A model generated the notes under the pieces. It made no database searches, was not told the origin of the DNA, and saw only the letters and a program-made list of their open reading frames with translations. Positions 32,201-39,171 of a stretch of 64,000 bases of DNA are shown one piece after another. The stretch's first letter is position 1. Every line of letters starts with the position of its first letter. This DNA is from UBA6059 sp040219045 (GTDB taxonomy: Bacteria; Bacteroidota; Bacteroidia; Cytophagales; Cyclobacteriaceae): contig OZ245881.1 of NCBI GenBank assembly GCA_965229505.1, positions 4,712,001 through 4,776,000 of the forward strand. The letters are read 5' to 3'. A program made the position numbers and the translations under genes.

Positions 32201-33982
32201 TTATTCACGAATTAGCGGAAGAATACTTCTTAATCCAGTTTTTATTTTTTGTCCACTTAACTCTCTAAAGCCATCGACAATATTATCAATCCCAGTAGGA
32301 GATGCTCTTACTATTTTGTTTTTATGAAAAATCGCTATTTCATATCGAAAATGATTTCCAGCGTTGAGTTTCAACGCCACTCTCCTACTATTTAAAATAA
32401 AAGGTGGTGGCCCTGCTAGCTCAATAACAGGCTTATCAAACAGTATTGCGGTGATTTCCACAAGACTTCCAGTTGAGTCCAATTTTTCTATTCTCACCCA
32501 TTGCCAGTACCAATTCAAAAACCTATTAATGGATCTAATTGGAAGTTCATTTAGTTCAACACCATCATCAATAAACGACCACATTGTTTCAGTTGCAGTA
32601 TCTATAGCCGTCATAAAAAACTTTTTCACATTGGACTCAACTGCTGTAACATCGTACTGAAGGTTGTATTTATATTCATACAACAGTGCATACACATCAG
32701 CTTGATAATCAGCATCCTCAATAACTTTGGGAAATTGTCCTATACCGCTCGCTATTTCCGCAATAAGGTCATGCGCTTTAGAGCAGTAGTGTAATCCCTC
32801 GTGAAATAAGAATAGTCTACCGGCTTGTGCTATATCGGCATCTATAACTTTCGTTAATCTTTCATTTAGACTTATGAACATGCTATCGTCAATTTGCCAT
32901 TGTCGATTTATTGAATCATAGGTAAATCCATCACTAATGGTATTAGTTTGAATATCAACTGTATCATCCTTCAATGAGGTTTCATGAAGTTGAGGTAAAA
33001 TTTTCCATGCTGAATTTATCCCTCCACCAATTTCACTATTATTCTGCCCTACGTAGGCAAGCCAACTATCATTAATGCCCTCACTTGACTTAACAAATGA
33101 TTTAATCTCTTTTGCAAGAAGTGAAGCCCATTGCTCTCGCAACTTTTGAGCTTGCGCCTTTTCCTGTTCAGTATATGTTCGTCCAAGTATCGATTCCTTT
33201 CTTATCAGAATTGCCTCTCTATATTTTGGATTCTCATCCTTGCTGAATTGATAGGTCTGCAAGTATGGGAAAACAGTTGGATTAATTCGAGTTCCAATTC
33301 CGAATGCAATTGCTGGGGTAGAAGAAACAAACAAATGAATCTTATCTCTATCAGGAAGATAATTATTGATTGTTGCCAACACATCTTGAAACCTATTGAG
33401 AATATCAATTATTTGATCATGGTCGGTTATACCATCAACATGTGGGTTTAATAAGCCCACATCAAATTCATTAGTCGGGTCAGGCTTTATTTCGTATGTA
33501 TGCTGTGGTTCAATTCGGTAAGAAGTGCTGACACGAATAAAAATTTCTCCTATTCCCTTTTCAACTTTGGTGAACTTTTCAACTTCTTGTAATTGAAAAT
33601 CATATCCATCAGGAGCTTCAGTTTTTTCAAACCAAAGTTTGCTACTGTGGTGAAACTGAAAAAACCTGAATTTCGAAAAGTTACCAAACAAGAAACCCAA
33701 ATGAAGAGCTAGAGGAATTGGAGCTAACCCAAAATAAGCGATGGTTATATCTGGGCTATTTTTAATTAACGGCTCAATTAACTCGTTAAACATTCTATGT
33801 TGTTCCAAAGCCAATTGCTCAAAGGGAAGATCATAAAGCTCAGATAATTTCCTTTTACCAATTTCAAAATCGATGAAATTGATGTGCTCGTTATTAGATG
33901 ATTTGAGTGCATTTAAACATTCAGCCTTAGATATGTGATAGTCTAAGCCAGAATGAGCAACTATTAATATTGACTTACTCAT
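32201..33982 (-). CDS. CBASS effector: SAVED sensor fused to an HExxH metallopeptidase-like domain
   Basis: Residues 1-262 look like a SAVED domain, the sensor of cyclic oligonucleotides. The two Rossmann-like halves include INFIDFEIGKRKLSELYDLP with DITIAYFGLAPIPLALHLGFLFG, and KIHLFVSSTPAIAFGIGTRINPTVFPYLQTYQF ending in NPKYREAILI. After a linker, residues 380-440 hold RLFLFHEGLHYCSKAHDLIAE, a zincin HExxH motif (His394, Glu395, His398), followed by EDADYQADVYALLYEY, whose acids near 422-429 could give the third zinc ligand. The last 150 residues are beta-rich and unrecognised. So nucleotide binding would switch on proteolysis. The start overlaps the TRIP13-like gene by 4 bp. The known SAVED effectors I recall are nucleases, TIR proteins and CalpL-type Lon proteases; this fusion differs from them. 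Confidence 0.7.
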   Translation of the reverse strand: MSKSILIVAHSGLDYHISKAECLNALKSSNNEHINFIDFEIGKRKLSELYDLPFEQLALEQHRMFNELIEPLIKNSPDITIAYFGLAPIPLALHLGFLFGNFSKFRFFQFHHSSKLWFEKTEAPDGYDFQLQEVEKFTKVEKGIGEIFIRVSTSYRIEPQHTYEIKPDPTNEFDVGLLNPHVDGITDHDQIIDILNRFQDVLATINNYLPDRDKIHLFVSSTPAIAFGIGTRINPTVFPYLQTYQFSKDENPKYREAILIRKESILGRTYTEQEKAQAQKLREQWASLLAKEIKSFVKSSEGINDSWLAYVGQNNSEIGGGINSAWKILPQLHETSLKDDTVDIQTNTISDGFTYDSINRQWQIDDSMFISLNERLTKVIDADIAQAGRLFLFHEGLHYCSKAHDLIAEIASGIGQFPKVIEDADYQADVYALLYEYKYNLQYDVTAVESNVKKFFMTAIDTATETMWSFIDDGVELNELPIRSINRFLNWYWQWVRIEKLDSTGSLVEITAILFDKPVIELAGPPPFILNSRRVALKLNAGNHFRYEIAIFHKNKIVRASPTGIDNIVDGFRELSGQKIKTGLRSILPLIRE

Positions 33983-34866
33983 TGATTAATAATTTGAGGT
34001 GATGGGACTGTTCTTTCAATCACAGATGAAATGATTTCTTTTGTAATTGGTGTTTTTTGCTGCCACGCTACAATTAAACTTTGTTTTGCCACTCTTTTTG
34101 TAATGTCTGAGTAGCTATAAGGACTGCTTTTGGATTCACAAAGCTGGACTATGTCATCATACTCTTTTGTTTTGAGTCCAGACCCTTCAAAAACTCGTTC
34201 GAAAAGAACTTTTAATGTCTGTCCATTTGGCCTAATAAAACTTAAGTGCAGAGATGCCCTTCTAGCTACCGCAGGATCAATGGAATTTGGGCGATTCGTA
34301 ATAAGTATTACTGCAAGCGGTAAATTTTCTCTTTGAATTTTATCAATCTCTTTTATCAAAACGTTCACACCAGACCGATCCTCATGATGTGCTTGCATTT
34401 GATCACGATTCGTAGCTAGGTCATCTGCTTCATCAATTAACAATATTCCAAATTCTCCTTTTCTAAGGTGGCTCTTAGCATAATCAAAAGCTGCAGTAAT
34501 TCTACTCGATAATTCACCAACATGACCACCACCTCTAATATTTGAAGGTGTCTCAAATAGTACAAGAGACTCATCTCCCATAAGCTTCGATAATGGCGTT
34601 GCAATAGTATGAGCTAACTCTGTTTTACCACATCCAACATCGCCACTCAACATTACTAAGCAGTCACCGGCAATTAGGTTTTCAATATAGGGAAGTCCCT
34701 TAGGGTGAAATTTTTTAAGCCAGTTATTGAGCCCCTTAGAATCAAGAATGTTTTGCAAAGCGAACAATAGATTTTGCTTATGATTATCAATACCAATCAG
34801 TGCATCGTACCTTTTTTGAGCAACCTTATCAGGGTGTCTATATTCAATTAATTTTAATTCCGCCAT
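33979..34866 (-). CDS. cap6: Cap6, TRIP13/Pch2-like AAA+ ATPase of type III CBASS
   Basis: The 295-residue protein is a single AAA+ module. Walker A is GDVGCGKTE (about 75-83), Walker B LLIDEADDL (142-150), a sensor-1 region ITNRPNSIDPAV lies near 189-200, and arginines at 202-203 follow in the arginine-finger position. The short pre-AAA segment (RYDALIGIDNHKQNLLFALQNIL) fits the TRIP13-like subgroup. In CBASS it disassembles the active HORMA-cyclase complex and keeps the system off. It follows the HORMA gene by one base and overlaps the effector gene by 4 bp. Its presence beside a HORMA and a CD-NTase is what defines type III CBASS. Confidence 0.85.
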   Translation of the reverse strand: MAELKLIEYRHPDKVAQKRYDALIGIDNHKQNLLFALQNILDSKGLNNWLKKFHPKGLPYIENLIAGDCLVMLSGDVGCGKTELAHTIATPLSKLMGDESLVLFETPSNIRGGGHVGELSSRITAAFDYAKSHLRKGEFGILLIDEADDLATNRDQMQAHHEDRSGVNVLIKEIDKIQRENLPLAVILITNRPNSIDPAVARRASLHLSFIRPNGQTLKVLFERVFEGSGLKTKEYDDIVQLCESKSSPYSYSDITKRVAKQSLIVAWQQKTPITKEIISSVIERTVPSPQIINQ

Positions 34867-34867
34867 G

Positions 34868-35356
34868 TTAAAAATCTCCTAATAGTTTTTGATTAACACC
34901 ATACCCATCTTTTGAATATGATCTATTTGTGCTTGCATTTGCTGCCATAAATTCTCCACCAGAACCCCATCCTCTATTTGCTAGGTAATCAGTCACCTCT
35001 TGATCTCCATTATCCCTACTAACTACAATGTGCATCTTAGCTGATTGTGGAACATTATAAAAATCAATTCCTCCGGAATCGTCATCTCTACTTATGTTTC
35101 CAAACTTATCAACCTCATAGCGAACAACCCATTTCTGGCCGTTCGAGCCAAACTGTATTTCAAAATGATACAAAGAATCACGTTCCATGATATACTGAAT
35201 ATCATCTCTCCATCCAATAATTTCTGATTCCGAAACTGTCGTAAACCCTCTAAATATGATGCCGTTAAAAACATCAAAAATTTTACCTAATACATACCTA
35301 GCTCTTGCTTCGGTGAATGTATCACTTTGTGATTTTGATAAAGTTCCTGTGTACAT
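34868..35356 (-). CDS. cap7: Cap7, bacterial HORMA-domain protein of type III CBASS
   Basis: The 162-residue protein has the layout of bacterial HORMA proteins. A first helix is TFTEARARYVLGKIFDVFNGIIFRGF, followed by a second helix SESEIIGWRDDIQYIMERDSL, the strand pair YHFEIQFG / KWVVRYEVDKFG, and a C-terminal tail (NRSYSKDGYGVNQKLLGDF) that may contain the seat-belt or closure peptide. HORMA proteins sense a peptide and then activate the cyclase. The assignment rests on this pattern and on its place between the CD-NTase and the TRIP13-like gene. Its ATG overlaps the CD-NTase stop codon (TAATG). Confidence 0.75.
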   Translation of the reverse strand: MYTGTLSKSQSDTFTEARARYVLGKIFDVFNGIIFRGFTTVSESEIIGWRDDIQYIMERDSLYHFEIQFGSNGQKWVVRYEVDKFGNISRDDDSGGIDFYNVPQSAKMHIVVSRDNGDQEVTDYLANRGWGSGGEFMAANASTNRSYSKDGYGVNQKLLGDF

Positions 35357-36381
35357 TAGTCGCAGTGATTTTTAAATGAATTGCCAAAAATTTTAACCAA
35401 GCAGTCCAGACTAGACTTATCTTCTCCTTGTTCATCAAATCGGATAGCACGGTTCATTTCATCTCTACTATCTTCAAGCCATCTTGCAAGTTCGTTTAAC
35501 TTAATATTTGACCAGTTCTTAACAACATTGTTATCAGAGTCAACTGGGTCAATAACATTCCATAAACCAACATTAGAAAAGGCCTCATTATTAAACTTTA
35601 CGTCTTTTCGATTTCTGACAACATTTGCAAGAAAGCCAAACCACTTAGCCAGTGTTCCAGAATAAGTTTTATCAACTGATGTAGAATCATAAGCAAATGC
35701 GCAAAGTAGATCCAATAGGAAACTTGGTATTTTTTCATCACCCTCTTCGTTTCCAAAAACATTGCTCTTATCCTGTTGCTCGTACTTCCACCATTTTATT
35801 AAACGCACACACTCATTGAATTTCACCACTCCTTGAACTGAATCGCTCTCATCTTTCCTTTTTAGAGAAAATTCTGTGTGCTTTTTAACTGACGTTTTTC
35901 TTTCACTAAGGTCTGTTCTTTTTAGAATCTGAAGTTCCTTTCCTTTTACTTTAAAAAGTGGAACAAGATCGTATTGAAGTTTAGAACCAGGGAACTTTAT
36001 GGTAGCACTGCTTTTAGTCTCACCTACTTCATTATCAGGGTAGCATTCTTTGGCATACTTCTTAAATTTTCCAACTAAGCATCCCTGTTTATTGCCGTTC
36101 TTGTCATTTTCATCAAGGATGAATGCTAAATCCACGTCTTGTCCTTCAACTGCACTACTTCCCATTAAAAATCTTCTTAGACCACTCTCCTTTGGAAATG
36201 ATCCTGACCTTGTCTTAGATATAACTATTAAATCATCATCAACTGCTTTTTGTGAAATTTTCTCCAATATCTCATCTGATTGGCTAATGATTTTTGCTCT
36301 TTTTTCTTGATCAGGTGCTATCCATTTTACAAAGTTTTTGAACCTTTGGTGGATAACACTATGTGTTGAATTGTGACTCAT
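35356..36381 (-). CDS. CD-NTase, cyclic-oligonucleotide synthase of type III CBASS
   Basis: The 341-residue enzyme has the nucleotidyltransferase signature: Gly60-Ser61 in KTRSGSFPKESGL, Asp82 and Asp84 in EGQDVDLAFIL, and the third acid Asp138 in LQYDLVPLF. The helical OAS-like C-terminal half contains NECVRLIKWWKYEQ and IPSFLLDLLCAFAY. It should make a cyclic di- or trinucleotide when bound by the activated HORMA protein, and the product would bind the SAVED domain. It is the first gene of the seven-gene leftward operon, with a promoter-like TATCTTTG about 70 bp upstream. I cannot assign the clade or product from sequence alone. Confidence 0.88.
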   Translation of the reverse strand: MSHNSTHSVIHQRFKNFVKWIAPDQEKRAKIISQSDEILEKISQKAVDDDLIVISKTRSGSFPKESGLRRFLMGSSAVEGQDVDLAFILDENDKNGNKQGCLVGKFKKYAKECYPDNEVGETKSSATIKFPGSKLQYDLVPLFKVKGKELQILKRTDLSERKTSVKKHTEFSLKRKDESDSVQGVVKFNECVRLIKWWKYEQQDKSNVFGNEEGDEKIPSFLLDLLCAFAYDSTSVDKTYSGTLAKWFGFLANVVRNRKDVKFNNEAFSNVGLWNVIDPVDSDNNVVKNWSNIKLNELARWLEDSRDEMNRAIRFDEQGEDKSSLDCLVKIFGNSFKNHCD

Positions 36382-36420
36382 GATTTGAAACTAAAGTGGT
36401 TTATATTCGTAAAAATGTTT

Positions 36421-36456
36421 GTAACGATAGTGAAACACTATGTTACTTCAAAGATA
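36421..36456 (-). promoter_or_regulatory. CBASS promoter with palindromic operator O1
   Basis: On the minus strand the -7 box TATCTTTG (plus coordinates 36449-36456) matches TAnnTTTG. No clear -33 TTG is at the standard distance. Just downstream, over the expected start site, is a palindrome: GTAAC (36421-36425), ATAGTG (36427-36432), AAA, CACTAT (36436-36441), GTTAC (36442-36446). It is perfect apart from one extra base. It is a good candidate for CapH binding. Confidence 0.55.
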
Positions 36457-36488
36457 CGGTATTTAATTCAAATTTGTTACACTCGATT

Positions 36489-36512
36489 TAATTTTGTTTC
36501 TTTGATGAAACA
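36489..36512 (+). promoter_or_regulatory. capH promoter -7 box with operator O2
   Basis: TAATTTTG at 36489-36496 matches the -7 consensus for the rightward capH gene. It overlaps the inverted repeat TGTTTC (36495-36500) and GAAACA (36507-36512) with a 6-bp spacer. O1 contains the related core GTGAAACAC. Binding at both sites would let one repressor shut off capH and the CBASS operon together. Confidence 0.45.
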
Positions 36513-36523
36513 TACTTACAACA

Positions 36524-36859
36524 ATGGCATCACGAATTGATTCAGAAAAACTTTCCTTAATGGTCAAATCCAAAAGAGGAAAAAAGGGTCTGAGAGCTGC
36601 CGGAACTGAAATCGGTATTAGTGCACCCACACTCTCAAGAATTGAACAAGGAAATCTACCAGATATTGAAACATATGTTAAAATCTGTGATTGGTTAGGC
36701 GTTAAAACTGACTACTTTACTAATGCTAGTTCTAAAGAAAATCCTCAAACTGTCGTGGAAGCATCATTAAGAGCTGATACAACTTTACCGCAAGAAACGG
36801 TTGAAGCATTGATAAATATGATTAATTTGGCATATAACCAAGTTAAGAAATCAGATTAA
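36524..36859 (+). CDS. capH: CapH, XRE-family repressor of the CBASS operon
   Basis: The 111-residue protein has an XRE HTH in residues 5-65: LSLMVKSKRGKKGLRAAGTEIGIS, APTLSRIEQGNLPDIETYVKICDWLGV. A helical C-terminal tail of about 45 residues follows (PQETVEALINMINLAYNQV), probably for dimerisation. It is divergent from the CBASS operon and directly precedes an ImmA/IrrE peptidase gene. This matches the CapH/CapP pair, in which CapP cleaves CapH after DNA damage and so raises CBASS expression. The cleavage site would lie between the two domains, near residue 68-78. Candidate operators lie in the 142-bp divergent gap. Confidence 0.75.
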   Translation: MASRIDSEKLSLMVKSKRGKKGLRAAGTEIGISAPTLSRIEQGNLPDIETYVKICDWLGVKTDYFTNASSKENPQTVVEASLRADTTLPQETVEALINMINLAYNQVKKSD

Positions 36860-36929
36860 TAATAAGTTCAAATACGGATTCAAAAAACAATCAGACGAAA
36901 GGGCTATTTTCTATCGAAAGAAATTAGGT

Positions 36930-37442
36930 TTGACTTTCAAAGATTATCTACCTGCAAGAGAGCTAGCAGAACATCTCTCTATAGGTTTATTGACCCCTTC
37001 TATGGTAGATGGATTGCCAGAACATCATTTGAATTTACTTTTAAGAAAGGATAACTCGAAATGGTCTGGGGCGACTTTTAAATGCGGTGAAAAACATTGC
37101 ATAATCTACAATCAAACTCACGCTGATGTTAGGATAGAAAGCACAATAATGCACGAAATTGCTCATATTCTATGCGAGCATAAACCATCTGTCCCCTTAC
37201 ATCTGAATGGCATGTCCGTTCTTCTTAGAGATCATAATCCAGAACATGAAGCAGAAGCAGAATGGTTGGGTGGATGTTTGCAACTGCCTAGGGAAGGACT
37301 TATCTGGGCCTTAAAGCAAGGCATGACAAATAAAGATATTGCCGATAATTATAAAGCGAGCCTACCTATGACAAATTATAGAATTGGAAAATCTGGAGCA
37401 AAAATTCAGGTAGAACGAGCTAAGAAATATTATCGAAGATAA
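36930..37442 (+). CDS. capP: CapP, ImmA/IrrE-family metallopeptidase that would cleave CapH
   Basis: The protein carries the zinc-peptidase motif STIMHEIAHILCEH (His75, Glu76 and His79 from the TTG start) and a downstream HEAEAEWLGGCLQLP that supplies the third glutamate, as in ImmA/IrrE and CapP. The coordinates use the TTG at 36930. The frame is open further up to 36822 and there encodes KFKYGFKKQSDERAIFYRKKLGL, very like the usual N-terminus of this family. The true start is therefore probably upstream, and the only candidates there are non-standard codons such as ATT at 36855, overlapping the capH stop codon. Cysteines near the site (82 and 116) could act as a switch, but this is not shown. 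Confidence 0.75.
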   Translation: MTFKDYLPARELAEHLSIGLLTPSMVDGLPEHHLNLLLRKDNSKWSGATFKCGEKHCIIYNQTHADVRIESTIMHEIAHILCEHKPSVPLHLNGMSVLLRDHNPEHEAEAEWLGGCLQLPREGLIWALKQGMTNKDIADNYKASLPMTNYRIGKSGAKIQVERAKKYYRR

Positions 37443-37504
37443 ACAGGTTTTATTACCGCACACATTTGCCATTCCCACTACCCTTCCCTCCTGCCTAAAA
37501 TGTC

Positions 37505-37607
37505 AAAAGAGTGCTCGTTACTGCTTAGAAATGATATGATTGCTTCTGATTGATGAATTGGGCCAAACCCGAAACTATTAATCCCGACCCTGAACCTAAG
37601 CTATATT
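37505..37607. repeat. Dispersed repeat R1, copy A
   Basis: It starts near AAAAGAGTGCTCGTT (37505), includes AAACTATTAATCCC (about 37572) and ends with AGCTATATT (37599-37607), running straight into the attC-like element. Related copies are at about 37905-38012 and 44610-44709. It is degenerate and non-coding. The remainder of 37443-37605 shows no gene. Confidence 0.5.
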
Positions 37608-37813
37608 AACATAACGCAGGTCATTATGTAACAATACTAGTGATTTGCCGTAATACGAGCATTTGCGAGTATTTAGCATAAGATCAGATATATAACTGTG
37701 TGTTGGCTCTGGCGTGGCTAAGTTGTATATCGGTACAGATCTTATGTTAAGGCAAATCACGGCCAACCGCAACGATCCTATTGATTATATAATTAGACGT
37801 TATGCTAAATAGC
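37606..37813. repeat. attC-like inverted-repeat element, right end of the CBASS island
   Basis: The outer ends TTAACATAACG (37606-37616) and CGTTATGCTAA (37798-37808) are complementary at 10 of 11 positions. Inside are GTGATTTGCC/GGCAAATCAC (37640-37649, 37751-37760, perfect) and CATAAGATC/GATCTTATG (37677-37685, 37738-37746, perfect). The whole 203 bp can fold into one nested hairpin. The CGTTATGC end resembles integron attC right-hand cores. The 29 bases at 37785-37813 repeat those at 29907-29935 with two changes, in the same orientation, so the CBASS genes lie between two direct copies. Confidence 0.55.
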
Positions 37814-37904
37814 TATGAACGATTGAGCATCCTATCATAATTTCTTCTGTTTTAGCTCCCACACACAGTCATCTTTTGTCTTCCTCTATCGAACGCTTAC
37901 AAAG

Positions 37905-38012
37905 CTGAAAGAGTGCTCGTTCCTACCAAGTAAAGATGTGCTCGTTTTTAATTGATGTTAGAGGCCACAGCCCTCAACTATTAACCCTACCCTTAACCGA
38001 AGCTATATTGAC
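37905..38012. repeat. Dispersed repeat R1, copy B
   Basis: It contains AAAGAGTGCTCGTT (about 37906), a second GTGCTCGTTTTT, AATTGATGTTAGAGGCC (37948), AACTATTAACCCT and ACCGAAGCTATATT (about 37996-38009). The AATTGATGTTAGAGGC and ACCGAAGCTATATT blocks recur at 44652 and 44696. It is non-coding. The surrounding 37814-38210 shows no gene. Confidence 0.55.
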
Positions 38013-38027
38013 GGGGACGCCAAGTCA

Positions 38028-38073
38028 TAACGCAGTACATTATGTGCAAAATTGTCATGCATAATAAGCGTTA
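38028..38073. repeat. Compact attC-like hairpin upstream of the GreB-like gene
   Basis: TAACGC (38028-38033) pairs with GCGTTA (38068-38073), and CATTATG (38038-38044) pairs with CATAATA (38060-38066) except for one base. The right core GTTAAAT fits the integron consensus GTTRRRY, but the left core fits poorly. The start resembles the start of the element at 37606-37632. This could be a degenerate cassette end. Confidence 0.3.
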
Positions 38074-38210
38074 AATTAACGGTCCGACGTTTCGGTAGCC
38101 GCATATGCCTTGTACAAAACACGTACTATCCCGTGCCTAATACAATTGCCAACACACCTGCAATCCATCATTATATTATCTTGGGAAAGTTTTCAAAATA
38201 AGATCTACTT

Positions 38211-38726
38211 ATGAGGCGAAAAATCCCAGAATCAACGCTACCAAAAATCAACCGCTCGCAAATGATTACTCCCGAAGGCATGCAAAAATTAAGGGACGAA
38301 CATGATCACTTGTGGCGTGTTGAACGTCCGGACATTACCGCTAAGGTTTCATGGGCCGCAAGTTTGGGAGATCGTTCAGAAAATGCCGATTATCATTACA
38401 ACAAAAAACGTCTTCGGGAAATTGATAGTCGCATTCGCTATCTGAGTAAATGTATTGACAACTTAAAAGTGGTTGACTACCACCCAAATCAAGAAGGGAA
38501 AGTGATGTTTGGTGCCTGGGTAGAAATTAAAAATGAAAAGAAAGGTCTTCAAAATCGATTTCGAATTGTAGGTTATGAAGAGCTCATCGGTAATAAAAAT
38601 TATATCTCTATGGACTCCCCAATGGCTAAAGCGCTGCTGAATAAAACTGTTGGAGATGAAGTGATAGTTAGTACCAAATTGGGTGATTTTGTATGGAAAA
38701 TTCTTAAAATAGAGTATCAGAACTAG
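38211..38726 (+). CDS. GreA/GreB-family transcription elongation factor (GreB-like)
   Basis: The 171-residue protein has the Gre N-terminal coiled coil (ITPEGMQKLRDEHDHLWRVERPDIT to SLGDRSENADYHYNKKRLREIDSRIRYL), including the acidic DRSENADY tip used to stimulate RNA polymerase cleavage. The FKBP-like C-terminal domain follows (VMFGAWVEIKNEKKG, YISMDSPMAKALLNKTVGDEV). About 18 extra residues precede the domain. It sits alone between dispersed repeats rather than in a housekeeping operon, so it may be a mobile or extra copy. It should rescue backtracked polymerase. Confidence 0.9.
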   Translation: MRRKIPESTLPKINRSQMITPEGMQKLRDEHDHLWRVERPDITAKVSWAASLGDRSENADYHYNKKRLREIDSRIRYLSKCIDNLKVVDYHPNQEGKVMFGAWVEIKNEKKGLQNRFRIVGYEELIGNKNYISMDSPMAKALLNKTVGDEVIVSTKLGDFVWKILKIEYQN

Positions 38727-39171
38727 TGTAACCAAAATAGATCTTAGACTATCATTCAGGCACGTATGAACATCATTTCTCAATCCTGCAGTAGAATCCT
38801 GGCTCGCACACTTTTTTCAGCCCCTTACTCCCCCACTATACCAAAACTTCAAAAGAGCCGTCGTGGAACAGTGCTCATGCGTACCAAGAAATGAAGTCAC
38901 TACTTCTAAGAAACTTGAGTTCGATGTAAGAGTAAAGAGAAAATGCCAACAATCCCATCCCTGGAGGGGCTGGGGGTGGGTTTTTGAGAAATCATTTTCT
39001 CTTTATGTCAATTTTGATTCAAAAATGACAATTTGATTATTGACCCACCTCTTGCTCCTCCCTAAAGGAGACTATTCGTGCCATTTTTGAATAAAAATTG
39101 ACTCTCTTATATCGAACTGACGTTAAGTACGAAAATAGGCCTTCCCCTAAACTATTAATCCTGCCCTCATT
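38727..39171. other. Gene-free repeat-bearing stretch
   Basis: No gene is supported. About 38855-38900 holds a weak R1-like GTGCTCATGCGTACCAAG. At 38955-39075 lie two arms of the C-rich/G-rich family (CCCATCCCTGGAGGGGCTGG and CCTCCCTAAAGGAG). CTAAACTATTAATCCTG at about 39147 is another R1-like block next to the stop codon of the PD40 gene. Confidence 0.45.

Noticed and set aside
36859..36932. Programmed frameshift fusing capH to capP
   Set aside because: The frames differ by +1, but no slippery sequence of a known type is seen at the junction; reinitiation at the overlap is simpler.
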